From NCBI RefSeq assembly GCF_001659605.2, contig NC_035173.2:12826206-12890205 (forward strand): a DNA stretch of 64,000 nt. Direction: 5' to 3'. This document shows positions 21,233 to 33,420 of the stretch, one piece after another. A program made the translations under genes and the position numbers. Origin of the DNA: Manihot esculenta. Lineage: Eukaryota; Streptophyta; Magnoliopsida; Malpighiales; Euphorbiaceae. Below the pieces are notes generated by a model. The model ran no database searches, was not told the DNA's origin, and worked only from the letters and a program-made list of their open reading frames with translations. The stretch's first letter is position 1. Every line of letters starts with the position of its first letter.

Positions 21233-22437
21233 TATGGTTCCACGAAGGGGGGACCGACGGACGATAGAAATTAGAAAGAAAAGCATTTGGCGAGGAGAGA
21301 GAGCGCAAAATAAGAAAAAGGAAAAAAAGAAAAGAAAAGAAAAACCCCGGAGAAGAGAGCCACCGCTCCTTCCTTCCCTCTTATTTTTTTTCCATACATA
21401 TTTTTTCTTTTTAAATTTTCCGAAACACATTCTACAATATACTCTCTGTAAGATCTCTCTCTATCTATCGACTCATTTTGCTTTACTTTTCATTCCCAAA
21501 TTTCCTTCTGGCGGGAATCTTTTATTTTTTTATTTTTTTGTGTTCTTCGGTTTGCATTTTTATTTTCTCTCTGTTTTTTTAAAAAAAAGATTTTTAATTT
21601 TTTTTTCTGTAATTTTTTCTCCTGCTTGATGTGTTGAAACTTGTTCGAGCTGAAACTTTATTTTTATTTTTGTTTCAGATTCTCACTGTATCGCGTTATT
21701 ATTATTATTATTATTATTGTTATTGTTATTGTTATTTTGATCTTTCGGTTGCGGGTGGGGGGAAGGAGGAGGCATGCAATCGAGTTCTTGGGCTTCTGTT
21801 TGGTTAGTGAGAAAATCGAGGAAATTTAGGTGGTGTTTTATTCTAAATCATGTTTTTGTGTTTCCGAAGAAACTGGGTCAGCGCAGTATTCTTTTGAACC
21901 ATAGTTGGACTGAAGAACTTTTACAATTCTAGGGTTACTGTTTTTTGGTCTCCGTCTTTTTATTTGCTGTAATACTGCTTGAATGTAATCAATGGCCAAT
22001 GTGGTAATTCTTACTGGGCTGTTGATAAATCATTTGCCAGGAATGTGTTATGGTTCTATCTTTATCTTCTAACAGATAAACGGAAGAAATAATCGGGTTG
22101 GAAATTTTCCTCATGGGGCGTGTGTTAATGGAATTAAATTAATTGCATTCTATTTTGATTGTAGTTTTTTTTTTCCCTTACTTCAGCTGAATCTCGTGTG
22201 TTCTTTTTTTATTATATTATTCTTATGGGCGACGAATTTCATTCGTTGTTTTTTTACTGGTTTTGTATGGAAACTAATGGTTTATAGCTTTTTCTTTATG
22301 TTGAAAATTTCCTTTCCTGATTTCACCAACCCTTAAATTCTTGTGAATGACTGCTTAGGAGGTTGTTCTTGGTGCATGTGTCACAGGTTTAGGGCCTTGT
22401 GAAGTTTGTTTGGTGTGGGCTTGGTTGGGTACCAGCA
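21233..22437 (+). promoter_or_regulatory. Promoter, 5' UTR and probable leader intron of DDT gene
   Basis: Upstream of the ATG at 22438. A pyrimidine-rich leader (CT-rich around 21440-21480) suggests transcription start near here. A leader intron is likely, with an acceptor such as GTGTCACAG about 22386, followed by a short uninterrupted segment to ACCAGCAATG. An (ATT)n/(GTT)n stretch lies at 21693-21740. No classical TATA box is convincing. The open frames here are pyrimidine-rich low complexity. Confidence 0.45.
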
Positions 22438-25400
22438 ATGCCTCTGTTGAAGAAAAAGCCATTCACTTTGCTGGAACCACCCAAGGATTTGAAACCTCAT
22501 GAGCTTGTATATCAAGTTCGCTTCACAAAGGAGATATTTCGGAATTATCAGTATCCTTACTGTTCTTGAAAGTTATATAGGGAAATATTATTTGGAATTG
22601 CAACTTAAGACATTTTCTTTGTAATATTCTTGTGTAAATTGGTTACATATAATGGATTATAAGTTATACCAGCTTTTCTTTTCCTCATTGTTCTTTCTTT
22701 TCTCTGCAATCAAGCATTTGTTTGTTTTTCCTTATTTTTATTTTTATCTAGGATGTATTTGAATCGAATAAATTTATATCGGCAGAGAATTTGGAGTTGC
22801 AAAATTAGTGGAAAAGCTAACTTGACTTTTGAAGAGGCTTTAGTGTCTGAAAAGCATGCGACAGAGAAGGTTCAAGAGATTCCCAAAGAGCTTGTAGGAC
22901 CTGCATTGCATATCATACAATATAGTAAGTGAGGTCTTACATATTGCTGTATTGACTTAACCTTTGGTAGTTTTGCTATTTTCCTTTTCCATTTTATCTT
23001 GCAGAGAGGTGCCGATGGCATCTAATAAGTAGCAGAATGATTGTCCTTTGTTCCTGACCTAGTAATTTGTCACATAAATGTACTTCTATACTATGTATAT
23101 TTGTATGGCATCCATGCACTCGCTTATATTCATCGTTCTTATTGCATATTACTTAAAGTGAAAAATAGGTCTGCATTTCGCTTCGCACATTAACTGCATT
23201 TTCCATTGGTGGCAATGCGAATAATGTGTATTAATTTTATACAGTGTTTTTATTCATCTGTGGATTCATGTTCAATAACATTTTAGAATCATGTCCAGAA
23301 ATGTTCAATTTAATGCTTCTTCTTAGGTATGCTGTCTGTTACCTGTAGATCTAGTAGCAATTACATTCAAATTTTCATGGCACTGACTGGTAATGCAGTC
23401 TTTATGTTTTCCTGAAAGTATCAATGTTAACATATACAGATCTTCCACATTTGTGGAATTCAAGGCAAAAGTCAAGACCTATTGCTATGGTTAGTAGAGT
23501 GATCCTGTACTATGCCTTTGAACTATCAATATAGGTTTGAAATGAATAAACACTGAGCATGGCATGGAAAACATAAATAAGGTCTTGATCTTCTCTTAAT
23601 ATAATTCTTCTTAGTTCAAATTAGCATTTATGTGTATTTTTGTGTCTATATATGCATCAAAATATTCGTGGATAAGTAGATATAGGATACAACTTTATTT
23701 CTAGTTTTCAAGAAGCATGGGGTGAAAAGTTTTGCTTTATTCTCTCTATGAATTTTGCACATTATATGGGTAGAACTAGAACTTCTTGGAGTGGTTACTG
23801 GAGATTCTTTTTTCTTCTTCAAATGCCTATCCCTTTACCTCAACATTATATTAGAGCATTTTGACCTTGTTTAACATTTCTTACAGTTTGATGGTTTCAG
23901 TTTTGTTATCACTTTTTCCTTTTAGTAGAGTATTGGGAATAACACATTTGGATAACATAGTTATGTGTGTTGATTTGACACTGGTGAAACAAATAATGCA
24001 CCCCCTTACACACGCATGCAGGCCTGGCCAATGGACTGTTTCTGGCATTTGGAACTGAGGGCTTGGGACCTGACCGCATGGTCCCCCCAGTTCCGGTTCA
24101 ATTGGGTTTGTGCCAATCCAATGGTTGAAAGTTCTCTTCAAATTTTTTTCCCTTCTTCTTTTTTGAGAAAAAAGCCTGTTTCTACTAGACCTGACTGGCC
24201 TGCTTCCAGTGAGAGGAGAGGAAAAGTGTCCACTTCCATTTTGGGGCTTGGATTCTTGGAGCCACAGTCTGGGTTGGACTGGGCCAGTTCGATGTCTGAA
24301 CCAGACTGTGGCTTTGTCTAAGTTTATGCCTATGAAGATGGTGCCATTTATGTTGGAGGGCAAGGTGGTTATATTGCTCATTGCAATGATCTTGTTAGTG
24401 GATTATGAGTTATATATTGTTTAATTATCACCACCAGTTTTGGTGTGATATTCAGATATGATATATTTTCTCTGAAACTCTCGTGTCAATTATGCATATA
24501 TTTATCCCCCATCAGCAGCACACTCTTGTAAAATACTTCTGTATTTGCTGGTGCATTTCTTCAAAATTGTTATGAGATTCAGGCCTAGTGTTTATCTTAT
24601 TTCTTGAGACATACAAGTTGATTGAGTTCATATATAAGTTGGTTTAGTTTATGGATAAATCAATAGTTAGGTTGATCTTTTCATGCAATGGTCTTAAGAA
24701 GCCAACTGTTCTGGTTTGTATTAGTTGTGCTGGTTCAAATGAAATTTTGCTGAACAGTGACTTGCTTGTGTAATATTGATTGCAAATGGCAGTATTTACT
24801 TCTTTATCCTTTTTGTTTATTAGCATTGTGTTTGTGTTTTCCACCTGTTGATCTTGATACTGTAAATCATCAATTGCATAATCTTGGAAATCTTTGAACT
24901 AAAGATACACGATTGATTTCAAATTTCTAACATAGACAAGGAGTAGCAGTATGCTGTAACACAGCCAAATCCTCTTTAACAAAAACAAAGAATTTTGGTA
25001 AAAAACTCAGTTACATGATTCATGATTGGTGGTACTGGGTTTTAAGATAGCAGTCAATTTTTTTTAACCATATGGTCTTTTCATTATTCTACTATACATG
25101 TTTACATTAGCAACTACCTTTTCTTTTTCGGATTTGAAGTGGCTGGTGGTATGCTTCTGAATATTTTGGCTCTAAAAATTAATCTGAAGTCCATGATTTT
25201 TTTTTTTAAAATCTTAAATGCATTCTTCTTGATAATTGAGCTTATCTTGACAGTTTTGTGGAGTAACATTTTATTCCAATGCATTTATGTCTTTTTAAAT
25301 TTTTTTTTTATTGGGAATAAACATTTGTTTTCCTTCTACTAGAAGTCATTTCCTTGGTAAAGTTTATTCTCCTATCAAAGAAGGGGAAAACAAAAAAAAT

Positions 25401-28400
25401 CTCCGCATAGCAAAGAAAGTGAAAAAAAAATATATATAACTCAAGGTAACAAAGGGGTTTTTTTATTATTAAATTATGCAGTATAAAAGTTCAAAGGCTA
25501 GCATGAAAGCCTTTTAAGAAAGACTTGAGATAGCGTGTTCATGTTTAGTTGTTATAACTACTATTAATTGGTCTGAGGATCTTCAGATCTCTTTTCCCAA
25601 TATTGATAAACTTAACCTGTTAATTTTTCAGGTATGCTTTCACTGAAAGATCTTGCAGACACTATAGCAAAAAAGCTGCACGAACATTTGTTTGTAGGTG
25701 CTGAATTGAATGGAAAAAAGGGTGGTGATATCTGTCCATGCAAGATAGTAAAGGTACTGGATGAGGGTACTTTTAAAACCCAATATGAGGTAGCTTGGCT
25801 TGATAAGAATAATAAAGTAATGGAAACATCAGTTGCAAAAAGGGATGATTTAATGTGGAAGAAGTTTCCTTTTAGTAGAAATATTTTGAAGTCCTTTATT
25901 CGTGAGTCAACATACAGAAGTGCTCCTTGGGTGCTTCATAACAATTTGGCACAGAAGCATGGTATCTCATGTGACCCACCACAGGAGTTAAAAGGCAAAG
26001 TTTTCATACAGGATGGACTAGTAATCTGCAATAAGAAGAGAAAAGAGGTAAGAGGATATAAAAAAATGCCAGTGCAACTATGCAGTAAAAGATTTGATTA
26101 GTTTATACTGTTGGCATCTCCATTTCTAATATACATCTTTTTCAGGAAGCGGAAAAAGCATCTGGAAAACATAAAAAGAAAAAAGTGGAAGGTGTGGTAG
26201 TTGGCGCTACAAACATGGAAAAAAAGGGTAAAAGTGGTACTAGTAGGTTTCAGCTATTATGTTGCCAGTTCAAATTTTGTCTTCTGCTTCTGTATTGTTA
26301 TATTCTTCTCTGCCTAAGCTTTTTGGTCTGAGCATTGTTTAATTCATCCTGTGTTCTTCTATTGTGCTAGGGAGTTGCTAATCTTGCTTCTCCCAAACAC
26401 CTTGTAGGGTCATGAATCTCTAATAAATGGTTATTTGATGTATTTACTACATTTGAATTTGCAGAAGATGATCAACCTATGCAAGATCCCATAAGATATC
26501 CCATTGATGATCTGTTGGTGCAGCCTGCGGCAGATGATCCAGTCTTCACTGACCGCCCTTCACCTTCAAGGGACTTTAATATTCAGATGGATTGTGTTGT
26601 TGATCTTTTAATGGTTTGGGATTTTTGCTCCTCTTTTGGTAGGATGTTGCACCTATGGCCATTCTCTCTGGAAGATTTTGAAAATGCTATCTGCCACAAG
26701 GATAGTAATTTGATTCTTATTGTGGAAACACATTCTGCACTTCTTCGACTGCTTATAAAAGACAATAGTGAATGTTTTTCAGCTCTACCGAAAAGAAGCC
26801 TGAAGTTGAAGGTGCAGTGCAACATTTTTTTCATCATTATGGAAGTTTAAGAATTAAGTCTTTGAAGAGTTGGATTTTCCAATCGGCTATATATATGATT
26901 TCCCTCATCTGCTATGAACTTTGGGTAATGCATCTTTCTTGTCTTACCTATTGACTTGTTCTGATGTTCCCCTCTCTTCTTTCACAGATAACATTAATTA
27001 ATTGGACAGAATATTTGTGTCATTTCATAGAGAAGATCAACATTCCAGATCTATCCACAAATGTGACAACAATTAAGCGTGGGCACTATGGTCTCTTAGA
27101 TGTTAAAGCTAAATTGTGGATCCTTCGAGAATTGGTTAATCAAGTCATTGAAACAGATCTTTTCAGAGAGAAGTTGGATGATCATGTTGAACAGCGTCAG
27201 GCACTTGGAGCGACAAGGAGAGGGGAAGCTCTGGAAGAAGGTAGAAAGAGAAGACAAGAGAAGGAAAAGCTGAAGGTTGAAGAGAAGGTTGAAGAGAAGG
27301 TTGATTCTCTTGACAATAGAGCAATGGAAGGATTTAGTGTGGAAACTGCAGAAAACTATCCAAGTAAGTTGGAAAATGGGAAGCATCATAACAACAATGG
27401 AGAGATAGCAAAGGAAATAAATGAGGAGTTCATTTCAGCTCCAGAAAAAAATACGTCAGATAAGAGGTTTGTCTTTTCATGGGCTTATACCTGGGAGACA
27501 TGCATGCACACATGCCACATGCCACATGCCACATGCCACATGCCACATGCCACATGCCACATGCCACATGCCACATGCCACATGCCACATGCCACATGCC
27601 ACATGCCACATGCCACATGCCACATGCCACATGCCACATGCTACATGCCTACACCTTAAATTGATTAAATAAGACATGCCACAAGTGCGCAGATATTGTC
27701 ACAAGCCCAAGGGGCAGGGCGGGGGAAGGGGGGGGGGTGATCTTTATTTTTGAGGATATACACATGTTTTGACCTTAATTACAATTTTTGGCAGTGAGAG
27801 CTACCATTCAGAAATTGCACCACAGAAAATGAAGCAAAATATAGATCTGGAAGTCCTGGAAGAAAATATAAAAAATTCATCTAGCAAAATTGGAGTTAAA
27901 CAGTTGAAGAATGAGAAGAAGGAAGCAGTAGAAACGAGAAGCAAAGAGCAAAGGGTTATTAATATTCTACTTCCACTTGTCTATATTAAATTGTATATTT
28001 GCTGCTTCATCATGTCTTTATTCATCATTTTCTGACATTGTTAACACTTAGGAGGAATATTATGAACGGGAGATGGAGAAACTAGTCTTGCGCACCAATT
28101 CATTGGGTAAAGACAGAAACTACAATAGGTATTGGTGGTTCCGACGTGATGGGAGGATCTTTGTTGAGAGTTCCGACAACAAGCTATGGGGCTATTATTG
28201 TTCCAAGGAAGAGGTATTAAATGCAGAATTTATACTCTTTCCCTATTATTCGGCGTATGCATGTGTGTACTTTTGAAGTCCTATATTCTCTTGTACATTA
28301 TGATGATTCCCACATTGCATTTCTAAACAGCTTGATGCATTGATGGGTTCACTGAACTGTAAGGGTGAGAGAGAGAAGGCTCTTCAGAAACAGCTGCAGA

Positions 28401-28916
28401 AATTCTACAGCAGAATGTGGTGAGTCTCTCTAATTGAACGAATAATTCATATGATGCCTAGTAATGGTTGCACCCCCTGTTGAGTGTTTGGCTTGTTATG
28501 CACACAAAATTTTCGATCTTCTAAGAATCCAATGTAGATCTTACTAATTTGAGCAGTAACCTTGTAGGTTTGTCTGTTTTTGACCTGATGAATTGGTTTT
28601 TGCATCAAAATGGCTGCCTTGGACAATTGTTTATATGAGATAATCTGCAGAGGCTTCTGAAATTTGTTGTTTAAGCATTAAAAGACTTGCAACTCTACAT
28701 ACAAGCACCTTGTATGTTTAACTAAAGATCAGGCCTAACTTTTCTCTCATAAATTCGTTTGCCAGCTTAAAACTACAGAAGAGATCAAAAGATTTGGCTC
28801 AGAAGATTGCAGCAGAGGAGGCTGTGCTCCGTAGATCTACTCGTGTACGAGCTCTGCCAAGGGAAAATCCTACTAATGCTTTTCTTGGTTATGTTAACAA
28901 GTGGAAGGAAGACTAG
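22438..28916 (+). CDS. WAC-DDT-WHIM protein, probable ISWI remodeller subunit
   Basis: Ten exons: 22438-22550, 22752-22924, 25632-26047, 26146-26227, 26465-26811, 26988-27466, 27795-27954, 28052-28213, 28331-28419, 28766-28916. They sum to 2172 bases (723 residues), all introns are GT-AG and phases fit. Start ATG in ACCAGCAATG opens a WAC/Acf1-type DNA-binding domain (residues 1 to about 115; 'NRINLYRQRIWSCK'). A Lys-rich linker is at 235-262. The DDT domain (about 298-360; 'DLLMVWDFCSSFGRML') follows, then a WHIM motif from about 410 ('GHYGLLDVKAKLWILRELV'), a coiled-coil-like acidic/basic stretch, and a second WHIM block about 609-620 ('GKDRNYNRYWWF'). Such proteins bind ISWI ATPases (CHR11/CHR17 in Arabidopsis) in the nucleus and help position nucleosomes. 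The architecture resembles Arabidopsis DDR-type proteins such as DDR4; orthology is inferred. Intron 2 is 2.7 kb and intron 6 carries a 7-bp satellite. Confidence 0.93.
24006..24330. other. GC-richer island inside intron 2 of DDT gene
   Basis: Within the AT-rich second intron, this segment is clearly richer in G and C, with GGCCTGGCC, GGACTGGGCC and CCGGTTCAATTGGG motifs, and open frames on both strands that match nothing I know. The direct/inverted GGTTC-GGGCC motifs resemble remnants of small hAT-like elements. The rest of intron 2 (22925-25631) shows nothing notable. Confidence 0.3.
27509..27648. repeat. 7-bp satellite (ACATGCC)n, about 20 copies
   Basis: A near-perfect run of the heptamer ACATGCC occupies about 140 bp in intron 6 of the DDT gene, 43 bp after the exon 6 donor. 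Only the last copy or two vary. A G-rich run (27718-27737) follows. Because 7 is not a multiple of 3 and no stop arises, it is open in all six frames, which creates spurious ORFs. Confidence 0.95.
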
Positions 28917-29310
28917 GTGGTAGATCCTATAGTTAGATAGATCCCATACACATCTGTTTTAGGCTGACTGAGTAGGAATATTTCAGCGACTAAAGTGGTG
29001 ATTCATTTTTTTGTTGGTGGGAGTTTGGGGGCTGAAGCGGAAGCTGATGCCAGTTTTGTAGTTGCCATCAAGAGGAACATGGATGGGAAGCTTTTGTTTT
29101 TCATAATCCAGTCCATGTTACAGCATTAAGCATTAAATGACCTTTTGTTCTATGATCATGTTCTACATCTTATGTGCTTTCCCTTTTTAATTCGTTTGGA
29201 ATTAGATTATGCAAATATGATTGGCGAATGGCGATGTCAGCATAAATACGATCAATCTTTGATGAGCTAAAATAATCTGTATACTTGTATATAAATAATA
29301 GGTATTATAC
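28917..29310 (+). other. 3' UTR of DDT gene
   Basis: Sequence after the TAG at 28914-28916, of ordinary base composition until about 29200, then AT-rich. No perfect AATAAA stands out; near-variants such as AATAAT (29296) and AATACG (29245) are possible signals. Poly(A) position is not determined. Confidence 0.4.
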
Positions 29311-30815
29311 TTGTATTTTGTACCTATTTCTTATTTATACTTGAATATAAATAATAGATAAAAATATAAAAAAATATTTTGTGATTTTATAAGTTTCACT
29401 TCAGGATCTAGTATGATTATGCTATTATGCTGGTAGTAAATAATTAATATCAATATTTAGAGACATTAAACACTATTAATATCAATATTTGGAGACATTA
29501 AACACTATTTTAATATGAATTGAAATATAAATAAATATTATTAAAATTTTAAAATAAAAATAAGTGAAATTATAATTTATTATTATTATTTTTTTAAAAT
29601 ATAATTTATACTTTGTAAAGAGTCATTTCATTTTGAAAAATGCATTAATTAGTCATTTTATTTTAAAAAATACATTAATTATTCATTTTATTTTGAAAAA
29701 TATATTAATTAGTTATTTTATTTTAAAAATATATTAATTAATAATTTATTTTAAAAAATATATTAAAATATCTCTTTAATGATTTTAAAAGCTATTAATT
29801 AATTAATTTTTTATTAATTTTTTAAATAGTTTTAAAGTCTATTAATTAATTTTTTTATTAATTTTAACTATTAAATATTTTATTTTTTAATATTTATAAT
29901 TTAAAAACTTATTAATTAATTTTTTAAATACATAAAAATATACTATTTAATTCCTAGTATCAAAAATATTTAAGTTTTTTTATAATATTTAATGGTTAAA
30001 ATTAATGGAGGGTTAATTAGTATAATTTTTAAAATATAAAAATTAATTAATTTACTTATAATATAAAAATTAAATTGTAATTTTTTATTTTTTTAATATT
30101 AAAAACATATTAATTAATGATTATATTTTATTTTTCACATCGATTTCTTGATTGAAAACTATTGCTAAATATTAGCGTAATGTTACGAGATATTATTTTT
30201 ATGAGATTCTGAAATAAAAATGGCTTTTATATATTTTTTAAATAAAACAGTAACTTAAATAGGTTTCTCATATTTATGTTTTCTGATAATTTTCATAATA
30301 ATAATAAAAGAAAAAAAATTATTTAAATAAAAAACCTAAAACATTAGTGCTAGTAACAACGTTTGGCAAAAACCTTGGCCTCCCTCCACTTTCTTTCTTT
30401 CTTTTTTATTTCCTTTCCTTCCTTTTTTTTATTTATTTATCTATTTTTGTTAATATTCATTTTATTGGTAATAAATTCTTTTATTATTATTAACTAATTT
30501 CTAATTTAACGTGTGTGTACTAGTTTATTAATTATTGTTTAATTTTTTATATATATTTTAGAAATAAAATGCATGCTAATTAAACAGTATACCTTTAATT
30601 AATAACTTTTTTGTTAGCACAACCATAATGATATAACATTACTAAGAAAACTAAAATAAAGATAAAATCAAACACCTCAACATATTTTTATTATATTTTA
30701 ACTTTTTGATATAAATTTATTATATTTTGATTATAAGTAAGCAATTATTTTAAAAGCAAACATTATTTCCATAATAAATGTCTTTTAGAGTTGAGTTAAT
30801 ATATATATATATTAA
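29311..30815. other. AT-rich intergenic DNA with 30-bp tandem repeat
   Basis: About 1.5 kb, very AT-rich and without a gene. At 29621-29769 five copies of a 30-bp unit (AGTCATTTTATTTTAAAAAA plus TACATTAATT) start at 29621, 29651, 29681, 29711 and about 29740. Similar TTAATTAGT / TTTTAAAA sequence recurs at 38600-38880 and 39200-39560, so this is a dispersed repeat type. Confidence 0.6.
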
Positions 30816-31079
30816 TGTTGCGACTGTAGCCGGAGAAGGATGAGCTGTCAAGGAACCATTGGTCTAGTAGCTGAATCAGTTAGTTTGTTAATTCAGTTTT
30901 GACTGTAAACTGTACTTTTAAGTGTATAAATACCATTCTTGTAAACAAGGAAATAAAATCAATTCTTTCTCTGCTCTCTCTCTCCCTATTCTGTTATTCT
31001 GTTATCTATCAAAAGGTAACTGCCGCTTCCAGATTGGGAGCTGGCTATTGAACTAGGCTCATGAGCCAAGAGCCTGACA
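30816..31079 (+). repeat. 5' LTR of chromovirus
   Basis: 264 bp, similar to 35697-35977. A TATAAATACC box lies at about 30925, AAATAAAATC near 30950 could be the polyadenylation signal, and a CT-rich run spans 30963-30987. The degenerate primer-binding site follows at 31083. Confidence 0.9.
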
Positions 31080-33388
31080 ACTTGATATCAGAGCAGTTTG
31101 ACGATGGGAATCTGACAATCGCGAAAATTGCGAGGGGTGATAAATTGGCGAGGAAGAAGCAAACCATGGAGAGCTCTCGGATTCAATCCCTAAGAGTGGG
31201 AGTAACGACTTCAGGAAGCGAATCGAAAGATGCAAGCTACGATGGATAGAAACTCAACAAGGTTGGAGGAGCTAATTGAAACAGGCTGCAAGAAAAATCT
31301 AGAAGAAATGAGTAGAGAGTGGAGTTCTACCAACTAGAAGATCGATCAGTTGCTGGAATTGTTTAAGGCATCACAATTGAAAAAAGGCATGGAAAATGCT
31401 TCTCCTTCGATTGTGCCCGAGTCTGTGTAGAATAACGAGTCTAGAGGGATTCTGCCCTTGCCTCAGATGAAGAATAAGGAGGTTGGGGAATCTAGTAATG
31501 GATCTGTGGGTCACAGAATTGGGCTAGGTAAAATTAAATTGGAAATTCCCCAATTTGATGGCTCCAACCCCAGATCTTGGGTGAGGAAATGCCTTCGATA
31601 CTTTCAGGTCTATGATGTGAGTCTAGATTAGAGGGTGGAAGTAGCAACATTATTTAAAGGGGAGAAGGCTGATGTGTGGTATCAAGGATGGCAGTTATAA
31701 AGCTTGGCAGTAACTTGGGATTAATTTGTGAAGGCTGTGTGTAAAAGATTTGGGGAGTTGAATGAATCTGAAATAATTGAAGAATTCAATAAGCTATACT
31801 AGGAGAATTTTGTTATTAAATACCAAGAGAAATTTTAAGAATTAAAAACATTGATGATCAAATTTAACCCATATCATCTCCAGCTTTGTGAGTGGATTGA
31901 AGGAGGAGATTAGGCCCTTAATAAATATCTTTAAACCTACTTCACTTGACCAAGCCTTTGAACAAGCCAAATCACAAGAACAATCTGTCCAAGCTATTAT
32001 AAAGAAACAACAAAATACCTATTTCAAACCATATACCAACCGATAAAGATCCTTTTCTTCACCAAATCAAAACCAAATGCCCTTTAAAACCTTACCAACA
32101 AAGGAACTAGAAAAACTACACACAAAAACCACCTTTGGAGACCAAAAAAGGGGAGGGAATGTCTGTTTTAAATGCAAGGATAAGTACTTTCCTGGCCATA
32201 GGTGCAATGGGCAACAAGTGCTAATCTTACAAGGAGAAAAAGAGGAATTAGAAGGGTTAGTAGTGGAAGAAACAGAAGCAGAGGAAGATAGTGAGGCTGG
32301 GATTTCTATGCATGCCTTTGATGGTAGTACTTCACCTGGGACAATAAAAATTAAAGGCAGAGTAGGAAATGAGGTTGTGGTAATACCCATTGATAGTGGG
32401 AGTAATCATAGCTTCCTTGATTTTAGGATAGCTAAGAGATTGGCCTGTAGACTGGTTAAAACCTCCCATTATTAGTGACAGTGGCCAATGGGAATAAAAT
32501 GATTAGCAAATATAAATTTATAGGGTTGTCTTGGATGATTCAGGGTCATACATTTCAATTCAATGAAAGGCTACTGGACTTGGGAGAGTACAATATGGTA
32601 CTAGGGACTGATTGTATGATGGCTACTGGTCCAATTTTATTTGATTATAACAACTTGAAGATTTGAGTTGAAGAGAGTAACTGAAGAAAGGGCTTTAAAG
32701 ATAATGTCTGGGAAACAGTTGCAGAGAACACTAAGGAAGAGTTTTACTGGATGGGTGCCCCAATTTTGCTGCGTCTTTGCCTTGAATGTAAAAGAAGAAA
32801 AGGAGGAACAGAAGCAAGAACCACCTATGGAACTAAAGGAGTTTCCGGATCCTTATGTTGATATCTTTAAGGAGCCTGTGCACTTACCCCCATATAGGGT
32901 TATTAACCACAGTATAGAGTTAAAACCTGGATCTATTCCTGTGAGTATAAGGCCTATAGGTACAATCATTTCCAAAAGGATGAGATAGAAAAGCAAGTGA
33001 AGGAGATGTTGGGGACTGGGGTTATTCAGCCTAGCTAAAGCCCATTTGCTTCTCCAGTATTGTTAGTTAAGAAGAAAGACAATACTTGGAGGTTTTGTAT
33101 TGATTATAGGCAGCTCAATGACCTCAAAATAAAAAACAAATTCCCCATCCATAGATGACCTTCTAGATGAGTTGCATGGAGCCAAGGTCTTCTAAAAAAT
33201 AGACTTAAAGGCTGGGTATCATCAGATCATAATGAGGGATAATGACACATAAAAACTGTTTTCAAGACGGAGATTATGAATTCAAGGTTATGCCATTTGG
33301 CTTAACAAATGCTTCTACTATCTTTCAAGCACTTAATAATCACATTTTTGGCCCTTATTTGAGGAAGTTTGTTCTTGTTTTTTTTTTG

Positions 33389-33420
<32 letters not shown>

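Noticed and set aside
23881..24381. 166-codon minus-strand ORF
   Set aside because: It is inside intron 2 of the DDT gene, antisense, in a GC-richer island, and matches no known family.
27430..27677. Cys/His-rich repeat proteins in several frames
   Set aside because: A 7-bp repeat without stops is open in every frame; these are not genes.
31061..31249. Gag start at the ATG within the chromovirus LTR
   Set aside because: The ATG at 31061 lies inside the 5' LTR and the frame crosses the primer-binding site; gag similarity begins only further downstream.
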